64,000 nucleotides of DNA, from positions 1,674,001-1,738,000 of the forward strand of contig JAPFFF010000011.1 of the NCBI GenBank assembly GCA_039105265.1. Direction: 5' to 3'. This DNA is from Tritrichomonas musculus (lineage: Eukaryota > Parabasalia > Tritrichomonadida > Tritrichomonadidae). Made by a program: the position numbers and the translations under genes. Every line of letters starts with the position of its first letter. Position 1 is the stretch's first letter. The notes under the pieces are model-generated. The model ran no database searches. It had not been told where the DNA came from and saw nothing but the letters and a program-made list of their open reading frames with translations. Positions 49,513-60,931 of the stretch are shown piece after piece.

Positions 49513-50584
49513 ATGACTTACAATAGAGGAGCTATACAAAACATTTCCGTGGAAAACACCATCAAAATTTGTTCCTCTTGCAAAACGATATGGATTTACA
49601 GAAGAAGCAGCATTAAATTATTTGAAAAATATAGTGCATGATGTTAAAGTACCAAAGGCAAAATTTATGAATATATATTCAAAACACTCAGGAGGATATC
49701 AAATGGATACTTTCATAAATGACAAAACAAAAGATGCTTTGAATTATCTGATGTTTATAAATATCAATACCCGAAAGGCTTTTTGTTATGCGATGAGAGG
49801 GAAGGGAGCAAAAGAAGTAGCTAGAGCATTAAATCAATTTTTAGTAGACGAACCAAATGTTTATTCTATTACTTCTGACCAGGATGCCGCCTATTTGTCC
49901 AATGATGTTTTGTAAATAATGAAAGCAAAAAATATTATATACAATACTACGGAAGACAATAATCATAATGTACTAGGCATCATAAATAGATTCATGAGAA
50001 CTATTAGAGATATGGTAGGAGAGAATAGATTTATTGGAGAACAAGAAATGAAGGGATTAATAGATTCCTACAATAAATCCCCTAACCGATCGTTGTACTA
50101 TAAAATACCAAACGAAATGACAGAAAAAGATGAAAAAGAATATATTAATACTAAATCACAAATAAATCCATATGACTTTCAGCCTAACGACAGGGTGAGA
50201 ATTATACAAGCCAAAGAACCATTTTCGAAGCGAAGAAATAGGGTCACCAAGGAGGCTTATATTGTTGATTCGAAAGCTGGAAATCAATTTATTGTTAAGT
50301 CCAAAGATGAATCGATAGATAAGTTGCCGGGATATAGATTGATAAAAACACTGAATAAAAAAATTGCTCAGACACTAAAGGGAGGCAAGAGAGGTATTGT
50401 TGAGAAGATTTTATCCTACGATGCAGCTAAGAATAAATATAAAATTAAATATAATGAAGGGACAGAAGATGTTATTCCAGCCAAAAATTTACGAGAAGGA
50501 GCCCCAACTAAATTATCACACATCGAAATGGATTATTGGAGCAAACAAAAAAATATCCCATCAAACATTAAAAAATGGATTTAA
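49513..50584 (+). pseudogene. INT: Integrase gene of element C (broken)
   Basis: It is collinear with the integrase at 13806: GGYQMDTFINDKTKDALNYL, SITSDQDAAYLSND, NHNVLGIINRFMRTIRD, and the C-terminal VEKILSYDAAKNKYKIKY block. It is broken about twice. Confidence 0.8.
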
Positions 50585-50594
50585 CCAACAATAA

Positions 50595-51449
50595 ATGGCT
50601 AAACAAATAATGAAAGAAGTAGAAGTTTTAATAGAAAAGACTATGCGAAAAAACCAAAAAGAAATAGAGGGCGCGTTGATGAAACCATTACATCCTTCCT
50701 ATCCATTTAGCACGAACGGTATAATTTTTCTCATAGGACGTCCAGGCGCTGGAAAGAGTTATTGGATATGGAAACACATTTTAATTACCGAGAGATTATT
50801 TAAGTATCCCTACTACCAGAAGATAATATTCTGTTCAACATCAGGAAAAGCAGACAAAACTGCAGAGGCGATGAGTCAAAATGTCAAGACACCAATCATA
50901 TATTTGAACGAAGCAGAATTGATGGATTATTTGAAAAAACATCTAAAGCGAAAGATAAAATATTATGCGATGGTAAAGCATGTATTATCAAAAATGAAAG
51001 AAACAAATGAAGAAATGCAGAGACTAATAAACAAGCACTCCCTTCAAGAAATAGATGATAGAATAGTATATATAGCAAACAAACTAGTAAAATATCAAAC
51101 TTCATCATATCCATATAACACTCTAATAATATTGGATGACTGTGCTGGGAGCGATTTATTGACGCACAATAATACGGAATTTCTCAGGCTGTTAACAAAA
51201 ACTAGGCATTATAATATTACATGTATTATGGCTATTCAAACCATTAGATTTGTCCATATAAATGCAAAGAGATTGGCCACCGATATTATATGCTATAGTG
51301 GATATTCAGAAGAAGATTTTACATCATTGCTTCAACAAACGAATAATAATCTAAATATCAAAAAAACAGTCAAGGAGTATTTGCAGCATCGTGAGCCTCA
51401 CGACAAATTTATTTGTAATATAACAGCCAACAAATATTACTTTGAATGA
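50595..51449 (+). CDS. ATP: Packaging ATPase of element C
   Basis: The 284-residue frame is whole. Walker A LIGRPGAGKSYWIW is near residue 50 and Walker B LIILDDCAGSD near 181. The sequence parallels the element B protein at 14971 along its full length, including the end NITANKYYFE. The intact frame in an otherwise worn element could reflect chance or late selection. A twin-hairpin sequence begins at the stop codon (51447). Confidence 0.9.
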   Translation: MAKQIMKEVEVLIEKTMRKNQKEIEGALMKPLHPSYPFSTNGIIFLIGRPGAGKSYWIWKHILITERLFKYPYYQKIIFCSTSGKADKTAEAMSQNVKTPIIYLNEAELMDYLKKHLKRKIKYYAMVKHVLSKMKETNEEMQRLINKHSLQEIDDRIVYIANKLVKYQTSSYPYNTLIILDDCAGSDLLTHNNTEFLRLLTKTRHYNITCIMAIQTIRFVHINAKRLATDIICYSGYSEEDFTSLLQQTNNNLNIKKTVKEYLQHREPHDKFICNITANKYYFE

Positions 51450-51474
51450 CGAAGTCATACTCAAGCAAAGCTTG
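51447..51474. repeat. Hairpin element 3 (twin hairpins, GAA and AAA loops)
   Basis: TGAC-gaa-GTCA (51447-51457) is followed after four bases by CAAGC-aaa-GCTTG (51462-51474). The homologous junction in element B (15835-15855) has no such sequence and only a short T-rich spacer. The first hairpin supplies the stop codon of the ATPase gene. Confidence 0.65.
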
Positions 51475-51505
51475 TGAAAGCTAGTTTTATTGACTTTAAA
51501 TAACA

Positions 51506-52000
51506 ATGGAAAAAGTTGAAGATACAGATAGAGTCGAACCCTCAACACCCCAGAATTCTAGTGGATTTTTAGGAAAATTTATAAATAGTGCATAGAATTC
51601 TGTTAAATCTGGTGTTGGTAAAGCTAGTAAATGGATAGAAGATTCTGCTATTGGTAAAGCGGGAAAATGGATATCGAAAAATAAAGTACCAATCTTAAAT
51701 ACTGTCGGAGGAGCGGCTCAAGCTTTCGGAGCAATTACAGGGAACCCTGCAGTAGCTGGTATTGGCAAAGGAATGATGATGGCTGCAGATGGAATCAAAG
51801 AAGGAGAGGCAAAAGCCGCATTACAAAAATCGATAGCTGAAAGACAGCCGAATCCTTTGGGAAGTAATGTAGCTCAATCACATTCCCCACGCATTTATTA
51901 TGGAAAGAAGCCATCTGGTTTTAAAATACATCATAAACGAAATAGGCATCTTGAAAGGGCTATGGCAATTAGCACAATTGAAAAAACAAATAAGCAATAA
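51506..52000 (+). pseudogene. Minor virion protein gene of element C (broken)
   Basis: It occupies the place of the gene at 15855. It has GFLGKFINSA-like and KWISKNKVPILNTVGGAAQA segments, a Gly/Ala-rich amphipathic core and a basic end. The resemblance is in layout more than sequence. It is broken about once. Confidence 0.5.
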
Positions 52001-52038
52001 AAACAATACAACTGCCGCTAAAAGTAGTAAACAGAAAA

Positions 52039-52222
52039 ATGCCTAAACCATCGCAAAGAAAAGCCAAAGGAAAAGCCTAAACCATCGCCTCCCAAAAAGC
52101 AAAAGTCAGCAGCTGAAAAAGCTAGAAATTGGAAACAAGATAAACAATTTGTGGCCGATCTACAAGAAGCTGTAAGAAGGCAAAGAGAAGCATACGAAAA
52201 GTTTGAGAAAGATGATTGGTAA
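52039..52222 (+). pseudogene. Small Lys/Pro-rich gene remnant
   Basis: The coding is rich in Lys, Pro and Ser, with a helical end reading QFVADLQEAVRRQREAYEKF. It has no counterpart in element B at the same place. It is broken about once. Confidence 0.35.
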
Positions 52223-52292
52223 ACAAACTCTCCAAAACTCAAACAAATTCGTGTAAAAGCCTGCATATTCAAACATTTTTTAAATTTCATAA

Positions 52293-52935
52293 ATGAGCAA
52301 AAGAGTGCCTCAAAGCAAAAGATTACAGTTGATAAATAAATGGCTACGTGGGATTGAAGATGATGATTTTGAAGTGTTCCCTACCAAAACAGAAGGAAAA
52401 TATATTGTTAGGCCTCGTAAGAAACCACTGGTAAAGCTCCCTTCTGAACCGTCTACTGAAGAATCATCTATTGAACCACAGGTAGAAGAGCAGGAAGTAG
52501 AAGAGCCGACAGAGGAGCCTACAATAAAGCTGCCAACAAAATCTCTCCCAAAAAAAATCACAAGGCCTAAGCCGCAATCAAATAATTCATCCATTTTTGA
52601 AGCTGCGAGCACTCGCTGCCTCCGGCAAGCGGAGGACCCCACGATAAATATGGAAATATTTGAATCAGCTAAAATTTTTGGGAGAAGAAATAAAAAGTAA
52701 ACGAGAAAAGAAAGAGCAAAAGAGGATGATAAAAGAAGTAATGAATAAAGAATTATATAAAAGAAATCAATATACTCAGCCACAATATATTCAAGAGCCT
52801 AATTTTCCTTCCGGAAATGATATAAAAGAAGAACCAGATGACGAGCCAACACGACCACCACCTCCTCCTAATCCTCAACCTCAACCTCAACTCATTCGCA
52901 GAAGAAGAAATAATATTTTCTCTGATATATTTTAA
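52293..52935 (+). pseudogene. Charged virion-associated protein gene of element C (broken)
   Basis: It matches the gene at 16358: SKRLQLINKWLRGIEDDDFE, TKTEGKYIVRPRKKP, then KREKKEQKRMIKEVMNKEL and the tail RRRNNIFSDIF. A 33-base addition (52602-52634) with twin hairpins adds eleven codons before the DPT(I/V)N segment. It is broken about once. Confidence 0.65.
52602..52635. repeat. Hairpin element 4 (twin hairpins inside a gene)
   Basis: GCGAG-ca-CTCGC (52605-52616) is followed by CCTCCG-gcaag-CGGAGG (52619-52635). The 33-base addition 52602-52634 is absent from the homologous gene in element B and adds eleven codons in frame. It is strikingly GC-rich in an AT-rich gene. Confidence 0.65.
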
Positions 52936-52954
52936 AGTTTTTATTTTTTTATAA

Positions 52955-53269
52955 ATGTTGAACAACGAGATTGAACTTAGAACTTCAGCTGAAGTATGTA
53001 CTCAAATAGCATCATATTTTGATATCGTCTATAATTGTATAGCATTATCTGATACCAACAAACAGTATACTTTAAGTCCCCAGACATCGTATTCCCCATC
53101 ACCTCCTGTTCCTAGTGGTTTATATACCAGCGCCATTATATCTCCAAATACCAATAATATAGCAGACATATATAATGGATTCATTAGAGCCGATATGGAA
53201 GTTAGTATTAAAGACGGATATCAATTCAATAGAGTTTGGTTTGGCTTTAAAGATGCTAGAGATGCGGTT
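52955..53269 (+). pseudogene. MCP: Capsid gene of element C, 5' part, cut by element E
   Basis: It opens with LRTSAEVCTQIASYFDIV and continues TYSPSPP-like and NNIADIYNGFIRADM segments, as in the capsid candidate at 16927. It stops at RVWFGFKDARDAV, where the AGTAGTAATAG end of element E is inserted. Confidence 0.8.
53264..53269. repeat. Possible target-site duplication of element E (GCGGTT)
   Basis: These are the six bases directly before AGTAGTAATAG. The right copy lies outside the window. Confidence 0.35.
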
Positions 53270-53305
53270 AGTAGTAATAGTATGTGCGTATTGACCCCCA
53301 GATAA

Positions 53306-53600
53306 TAATTCATTGGAAACCCACCTCAGGAACCAAGCTCAAAACCTCATTTTGAAAATTAACGAAAAACTTATCCACAGGGTTTAAATTTTAATTAGCC
53401 TCCATAATCTGTTGTAGAACAAGGCCTGTCATAAAGCGCTAAACACTCATTTTAAAATTTATTTCAAAGTTAATTCGAGATTTAAAATTTAAATAAGGGC
53501 TCCAGAGTTAATTCGAGATTTGAAAAAATTAGTTTGAGAACAAGTTATAAAATTTTAATTTTTTCAAACTAATTTTTTTCCACATTTTTATTTTTGATAA
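53306..53600. promoter_or_regulatory. Subterminal region of element E with repeats and a stem-loop before pPolB
   Basis: No gene is seen here. GAGTTAATTCGAGATTT occurs twice (about 53472 and 53506). A stem GAAAAAATTAGTTTGA (53522-53537) pairs with TCAAACTAATTTTTTTC (53564-53580), just before the pPolB ATG at 53601. This could be a control site. Confidence 0.45.
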
Positions 53601-56600
53601 ATGGCTTTCAACCAAAATTCATTTATTGATTTTACTAATAACGATGTTGTTGAATTTATTAATAATATTAATCAAGGACTTAATGAAAATCTTGAAATTG
53701 CAGATACTCGTCGATATCGAGGAGGTGCTAAATTACGAAATATCAGAACATTATATACATATCTTAATCAACATAATGCACAACAAATAATTGGGCTTGA
53801 TTTCAATAATAGTGATGATTTTCTGATAAAACTTGATAATTTCATAACTCATGAACAAAATCGTCGTCAATATGAACAAAATTATCTAGATTATATTAAT
53901 AATGAATCGATTAATGATGATGAATTGAATGAAACATATAATCAATATTATAATAAACAGCATGAATTAAATAAATCCTATGAACACAATTATCAAGATA
54001 TATTAAATCGTGAATCATTTTATGAAGATGAACAACCAAATGAATCTGATTATCAATATTTCAATGAACAACAACAACAAATCAATCAAGAATTTCATGA
54101 TAAACAAGTTCGTGATGATAATAATTTCTTCAACAAATTTGATAAAAACGAATACAAACAAATCAATGCTATAGATGAACTTGCAAGAATTAATTCTCAG
54201 GACAAATTTGATAATCAATTGAAAAAAGAAAAACTTGAAAATGCAATTAAACGTGCTCGCGATGCAATTGATGATGCAATTAATTTGATAAAAGAATCTA
54301 AAACACCAACTCTCAAGAAAATTGAACAAAATGAAATTCATGATAAATCCCATTTACTTGAATATTACATTCCTGAAAACGAAGAATTATATGAATATCT
54401 TGATAAATTCAATAACAAATTTAAATCAAAACACAATGATTATCTTATGATTAATGAACCACATGATTTTGATAAAGCAGTTGAGGTTTGGGATTATTAT
54501 ACCAAATATGATAAAGATTATGTTGATAAAGAGGAATACAATGGCTCCCAAATTGTTATTTATTATTTCAATCAAATTTCATCATTAAATCAAATCTTCG
54601 AATCATTGCAACAAGTATTTGATAGAGAACTCAAACCATTCAAAATTCATTTCCAATTATCTGGTGTATTTGAAACTCCTGTTCATGATTTGGAGAATGA
54701 AGAAAAGGACCATTTCGAATATGAAGCACGAAATATTAATTGGAAAAATTATCAATCTACAATTCCTATAATAATATCATCATTACAGGACCTTGATTAT
54801 GTTAAAATGTATATTGAATCGAATCTCAATTCATATGAAACATCAACTTCATCAACTAAATTAACAATCGTTGGTTCAATTTCATTTACTGTCTCACGAA
54901 TGCGAAAGGTTACTGGACATATCAAAGATTTACCAGAAGAATTCATCAAAAATGATTTTATTATTGCTGACAATGAAGATGATAAATTATGTTTCTATCG
55001 ATTTCTTGCAATCTGTTTGAGTGAATATGATGAAAAAACTAAAACCTATAATCTTGCAAACACTCAAAAATATGATTGTGCCAAACGAACTAAGGTTGCT
55101 AAAAAAATCCTTCTCAAAGAACATAACATTGAATATAACACCAAAATTCCAAAACAAGGATTAAAGATTCTCAATGAATTCAAAGGTGTAACGATGGAAC
55201 AAATGGAAGAATTAGCTAAGAAACATCATCTCAATATTAATATTTACGAATTTCCTAAAACCGATAATTCTTCCTATTATGACTTATCTGAACAATGGTT
55301 TTTCGATAAATCTTATCCAACTCATTCTGCATTACTTTTCTCGAAAGACCAAATTATTCATATCATGTACATAAAGAATCCTGAAAAACTAACTCAAATA
55401 CATATTTGTCCAAAATGTCATTCATACACTCATCGTGGACCTAAAAATATGTTTAGATTTGAATCTCATGCCAAACATTGTGATGGCGTTTTCAAGAAGA
55501 ACTTTATTCCAAACAAGGAACCACTTCCATTTTGTCCACATATCTTAAATAACCCTGTTTATGAATATTGTTTGGCATACGATTTAGAATGGAAACCTAA
55601 CATTTATTATATGACATACGATTTTGAAACGATGGAGCAATCAGTTAACAAATCGATTTCTGATTCAACTGTAATCAATTCACGTTTAATACCTCTTTCT
55701 GTTGCTTCATGTGTTAAATTATCTTCAGGATTAATTACAAAACATTTCTCATTAAGAGAATCTGAAGAGTTTATTCCAGAATGGATTTCATGGTTGTTCG
55801 AACAATCGATGGAAGTACTGAATGATTAAATTAAATATGACAAATCGTTCCTCCCTGCTGATAAAATTTATGATATTGATACAAATATTTATACCATAAC
55901 TGTTTTTGGATTTAATTCATCAAGATTTGATTCTAATTTGTTCAAGAAATATCTTAATCACTCTCACTGGAAAGTTGAATCAAATTCATTAATTGGAACA
56001 ATATCTTCATTAAAACAATTCATTCTCGTTTCAGACCATCTTCCAACAAAATTACGATTTATTGATGCTCAATCATTTGTTGCTGGAGGTACATTAAAAC
56101 AATTTGGTATTGATTTTGGTGGTGAAACTAATTCTGTGAAAGGTGTTTTCCCATATGAGGCTGTCAATTCAAATAATTATAATGAAGTATTATCTAAATC
56201 TGAACCATTTTCATACAACGATTTTAACAGTTATCTCAACCAAAAAAATCCATTCTCAAAATCTGATTACCAAATATATCTCGAAGATGCTAAAAACTAT
56301 AAATCTCGATGGGATTACTTACTTGCTTATAATGACAATGATGTTGAAATGATGATTAAACCAATTGACAATTTAATTCAACTCAATGCTCAATATAATG
56401 TTGATTTGATATCCAATCTATCATTATCTAAGAATGCATCTTGTATAAAATATGCTCTAGCATACAAGGATTTCAATCCTCATGAAAATTATAATCCTAT
56501 ACACAAATACAACGAATTCATGCCAAACCCTAAATGGTGGCAATTCAAATGTGAAAATTATTACAAACAAGATGAACGTTACAATCTTACTCATAATCCT

Positions 56601-58472
56601 AAACGTGATTTAACGAAATGTGTTTCGTCCAATGATTACAAAGAATTTCTCAAACTTTACAATGACCCAATTAAAGGTAAATGTCTTCTTTGTAAAGAGC
56701 ATTTCACATATCAAAACAAACCAACTCTTGACAGAATTAACAATGATATTGGACATGAATTTTCAAATTGTTTACTGGCTTGTGCTGAATGCAATAAACT
56801 TCGAAAACGAGATGACCCAAAAATAACTGCATTAAGAATTCAATTAAAAAAATATTGCAAACTACATCATCTTCCAACTTTGATAAATAATGAAGATGAA
56901 TATTATACAATTCGAAATGCAATTGCTGGTGGATTATCAAATGTAATGCATCGTGTTAACATCAAAGGTGAAACTCATATCAACAAATTCCGTTACGACG
57001 GAATTAATAACAAGGTAGTCTCTTATGATACGTCAAACGTTCAAACACATATTCTTGGAATTGATTTTAATTCACTTTATCCTTCATCATTCAGTTCAAA
57101 TTCACATCCATTTATTAAATACCATGGAGGAATTATGTTCATGCCAGGTGCTTTCATTCGAAGGATTGAAGCAAAGGATAAACAATCTCGAGAACGTTGT
57201 ATGAAAATCATAACCTCAAAATCACGTTTTTCAAATAAACCAAATTATGTTTTCTATGCTGTTGTGAAACTATCTTGTCCCAAATCAAAAATCAATTATT
57301 TCATTAATTTCCCACCAGTATTTCGAAACATTAATATCACAAATAATGAAGAAACAATTGGTTCATACATGTACAATTACATGAAATCAAACAATTTAAA
57401 TTCAATCGATAAGGAAGAACGTAAATTAACAATGTTGCTTGACACAAATGGGGAATACATGGTTTTCTCAAATTATTACCTCTGGTTCCTTCTTGACCAT
57501 GGATTGGTAATCGATGATGTCAAATCTGTTTCACAATATGAATGTCACACTGGATTCAACCAATTTGTTAATGAATTTATGAAAAAACGTCAGGATATCA
57601 TCTCTGGCAAAACAAATGGTAATGGCGCTGAAAGCGACTTGAGCAAGGGACTTGCGAATGAAAAATTTTATAAAATCTCAATGAATGGTTCTTATGGATA
57701 TGATGGAATGAATACTGAGAAGTTCTCTAAAATCAAAATCTGTGATGCGAATAAAACTTACCAATCAATTATATCACAAACATACATGGGTGGTGCTCAA
57801 TTAAATGATAACACATTTATGATACAACATTCTCCTAAATCATATCATTGCACAACTTGTTTACAAGAATCACTTTGGACGCTTGATAATGCCAAATTCT
57901 GGTATTTAACATTCTATTACGATTTCATGAATAAATGCTTGGACATGGAACGTTTACATTTAACATCACTTGACACCGATAGTTATTATTGGGCTATCGC
58001 TGGTAATCCAAATGAACCACCAACTCAATTATTTGATTACATTATCAAAAACAAGGAATTCTATGACAAACATATTTATAAATTCATGCCAAACCCTTCA
58101 ATTGGAACAATCGAGGATGAGAAAAAAATTTTGGGTCTAAGTGTCGAAAAATATGGTGATAATCAAATTGCTCTTGCACCCAAATGTTATACAATATGGA
58201 ATAATAATGGACAAACCAAATCATTAAAATTGAAAGGAGTTTCACTTAAAAAGAATGATATTAAACATTCAGATTATAAATCAATTATTGAAAATCAATC
58301 TGTCAAAATCGGGAAGAATATTAATCTCCAAATGAATAATAATCAAATGTCAAAATTAACTGTTCAAAAAAATGCATTAACTGGATTACACACAAAAATG
58401 ATTGTTTTAGAAAATCAATCATGTGCTCCATTTGTTAAAGGAATTACTGCAAATGATTACATTATTCAATGA
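53601..58472 (+). pseudogene. pPolB: pPolB of element E (broken about once)
   Basis: It is the same family as 5763-10076. It has an OTU-like DNEDDKLCFYRFLA, the finger CPKCHSYTHRGPKN, exonuclease YDFETMEQ and AYNDNDVEMM, the HNH-like CLLCKEHF...TLDRINNDIGH...CAECNKLR, motif A DFNSLYPSSF, motif B KISMNGSYGYDG and motif C LDTDSYYW. The N-terminal 230 residues, rich in Asn, Tyr and Gln, are longer than in element A. A 33-base twin-hairpin addition lies at 57624-57656. The gene looks broken about once but is otherwise well preserved. Confidence 0.9.
57624..57656. repeat. Hairpin element 5 (33-bp in-frame addition in pPolB)
   Basis: CGCT-gaa-AGCG (57626-57636) is followed by GCAAG-gga-CTTGC (57643-57655). 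The element A polymerase reads SNGNEKFYK at this point. Here eleven extra codons stand between NGN and NEKFYK, and AAT occurs on both sides of the addition, as a 3-bp duplication would leave. The addition lies just upstream of polymerase motif B. Confidence 0.75.
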
Positions 58473-58517
58473 AAATGCTAGAGGCAGAAAAATGCTCCTT
58501 ACATTTTTTTTTGAAAT

Positions 58518-58549
58518 CCAAACTTCGTTTGGCTGAGGCTCTTCGAGCC
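58518..58549. repeat. Hairpin element 6 (twin hairpins, TTC loops)
   Basis: CCAAAC-ttc-GTTTGG (58518-58532) is followed by GGCTC-ttc-GAGCC (58537-58549), 46 bases after the pPolB stop. Both loops are TTC, the complement of the GAA loops in elements 3 and 5. Confidence 0.7.
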
Positions 58550-60034
58550 GAATCGAATTTCCAAAAATAAGTTTTCAAAATTATTTATAAAAAAAATTTT
58601 TTATTCGTTATTTAGTTTATTTTATAAATCTGATTTTCTGTAAAATTGAATAGTAATTCAAATTAAAATCATCTTATAAATCTGTAAAATTAAATTACCA
58701 TTCAAATTAAAATTCCTCTTATAAATCTGAGACAATTGTGAAGAATTTCTGCAGAATCTGAAAAATTGAATTACATTTAAAATGGCATCTTGTTATTTTG
58801 ATTATAAATTTTAAAATTGAATGGTTATTCAATTAATCCAATTTTTCCGATTTTTTTGATTCTTCATTTAGAGCGGTATTTAGAAAAAAATATTGATATA
58901 TTATTAATCAACACAAGACCCCGAATTCAATAATACCACTTTTTCGATTTTTGATTTCAGATGATATCCCCATCTAATATCTTGAAATTTCAAAGTAGTT
59001 AATAAATTGTCCTGAAAAGTGCTCTAAACGACCACTTTTCATGACAATTTGACCACTTTTCGTTCATTTTTCGTTCTAAAAGACCACTTTTTCAATAAAA
59101 ACAAGACCAAATGACCATTTTTTTGAAAAATTTGACCATTTGGAGAACTTTTTGATAGCTTTCTTTTAATAATTTGAGCATGAATTTGACCTTTTTGGTC
59201 AATTTTCTTTGAAAAATTTGACCTTTTAAGACCTTTTATTTCAAGAAATTCAAATTAATTTGACCTTTTATTGCTCTAAACGACCACTTTTCATGACAAT
59301 TTGACCTATTTTGCGTTCTAAACGACCACTTTTTCAATAAAAACAAGACCAAATGACCATTTTTTTGAAAAATTTGACCTTTTAAGACCTTTTATTTCAA
59401 GAAAGTGGATTAATTGACCTTCAAAAATTGACCATTTTTAAGAAAAAGTGAACCATTTGACCTCCTATTTTATACTCGTCCTGAAAACCGCTATATAAAG
59501 TACTAAATGACCTTCAAAATTCGTATTTTTACTTAAAAAGTGGGTCATTTAACCTATTTTTATCAAATTCTCAAAACTAATTGTCCTGAAAACCGCTATA
59601 TAGGTGAAAATTAAGCACATTAAAATTTTACTTCAAAAAGTTTCCCATCCACATTTTTCAATTATTATTCTAAAATAAAGATTTTTTATTAAATTGAATT
59701 ATCATTCAAAATTAATTTATTTTCTATCATTATTCTTTTTTAATAAATTGAATTCTTATACAAAATTAATTTATTCTCCTAATTAAATTTTTAAAATAAA
59801 GCATTTATCAGAAAAAGTTTTGCATCCATATTTATTATATTGATTTAAAACATTAATGAATATTATAAATATATTTTAATAATTAAATTAATTTAACAAA
59901 TAAAGTTAATAAATGAAATGATTCCCAACACCCTTTTAAAAAGTTAAAAATTTTAATGATATGACTATTTATTTTCAATTAAAATTTTAATTGAATACTT
60001 TCCCTTCATTTATTATATTAAACAAGTACAAACA

Positions 60035-60199
60035 ATGAAACTACTAGAAACTATGAAACCTATGAAAGAAATGCAACCATTCAACTGTTCACTCAAATTA
60101 GAATTCCCAGAAAAATTTCTAAGAAATGAAGTTATAGGCGCCGATAATGGAATTTCTTTGAAACGATTTTCTATTCTAATTTATGATACATATGATTAA
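60035..60199 (+). CDS. Possible short gene, 54 aa
   Basis: The frame reads MKLLETMKPMKEMQPFNCSL and ends ISLKRFSILIYDTYD. A TCATT initiator-like motif lies 29 bases upstream (60006-60010). It has no similarity that I recognise and could be a gene fragment or a chance frame in AT-rich DNA. Confidence 0.25.
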   Translation: MKLLETMKPMKEMQPFNCSLKLEFPEKFLRNEVIGADNGISLKRFSILIYDTYD

Positions 60200-60633
60200 A
60201 TTCATTGAATTCCTCCTAAAGAGGGTAAATAGAAAAAGATATGTTTTTTCTATTTGAAAGCAACACATCATCTAATAATAAAATTGTTATTAGTTTTGAT
60301 AATTATTTATAGAAACTACAGCGTTTCGGAGTTTCTGATACAAAATTGTTGATGAAACTTTTAATATTCTCAGACTTTTACACAAAGTCATTTTATTTAT
60401 TATTTAGTAAACGGATTTAAAAAATCCCTCTTTAGGAGGAAAAAACCACTTTTTGAAAAGATTGAATTTCAGCAAAACAATCTTTTTACCGTTTTTTCTT
60501 TTTCAAAGGTTTACACAAACCTTTATTTTTATTATTCTATTTTAATTAATAAACGGCACCATTTTAAAAAACCAACTTTTTTCTTTTTTTATTTATTTTT
60601 TTGAGGTGGATGAGTTGAGTTGGCTTTTTTTAG

Positions 60634-60898
60634 TTAGTTAACTTGAAAAAGTTCAGTTCAGGTCCAGTTCACTAGACTATAAAAAATTTTTGAATTCCCA
60701 AAAAAATTTTCTTTCTGGGAAAAATTTCAAAGCCAGCTTAAAAAAGTTAGTTAACTTGAAAAGTTCAGTTCAGGTCCAGTTCACTAGACTATGAAAAATT
60801 TTTGAATCCCCAAAAAAATTTTCTTTCTGGGAAAAATTTCCAAGTTGGCTTAAAAAAGTTAGTTAACTTTGAAAAGTTCAGTTCAGGTCCAGTTCACA
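60634..60898. repeat. About 112-bp tandem repeat, 2.4 copies, before a small gene
   Basis: Units start GTTAGTTAACTTGAAAA and contain AGTTCAGTTCAGGTCCAGTT and CCCAAAAAAATTTTCTTTC. The third copy is cut after the GTTCAC word, just before the gene at 60932. The TTCAGTTCAGG word recurs in related form, inverted, at about 61243-61267 near the gene end. Confidence 0.75.
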
Positions 60899-60931
60899 AA
60901 ACAATTTCAATTTTTTTCTCGTTATTAAAAA

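Larger units (their letters stand above)
48323..53269. mobile_element. Polinton element C (lineage 1, worn)
   Basis: It starts AGTAGTATAGTATAGGCT, the same 18 bases as the inverse end at 41236. Penton-like, integrase, ATPase, minor protein, charged protein and capsid genes follow in the same order and strand as in element B. The region 48328-48606 before the first gene has no gene. The copy is broken in several places (about five), with only the ATPase clearly whole, so it is older than B. Element E interrupts it at 53270. Confidence 0.75.
58473..60931. other. AT-rich region with repeats, no certain gene
   Basis: About 2.4 kb of very AT-rich DNA. CTAAACGACCACTTTTCATG with TGACAATTTGACC occurs at about 59025 and 59276. 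CAATAAAAACAAGACCAAAT occurs at about 59092 and 59334. GTCCTGAAAACCGCTATATA occurs at about 59480 and 59582. An exact 15-bp inverted pair TCCTCCTAAAGAGGG / CCCTCTTTAGGAGGA is at about 60212 and 60426. One short frame (60035-60199) is possible. Confidence 0.6.

Noticed and set aside
60040-60052. ACTACTAGAAACT as a possible Polinton terminus
   Set aside because: It lies inside a short possible coding frame, has no extended match to any terminus in the window, and the hexamer is expected by chance in this composition.
60508-60527. AAGGTTT-acac-AAACCTT hairpin
   Set aside because: A single AT-rich stem with a four-base loop and no partner; such stems are expected by chance here.
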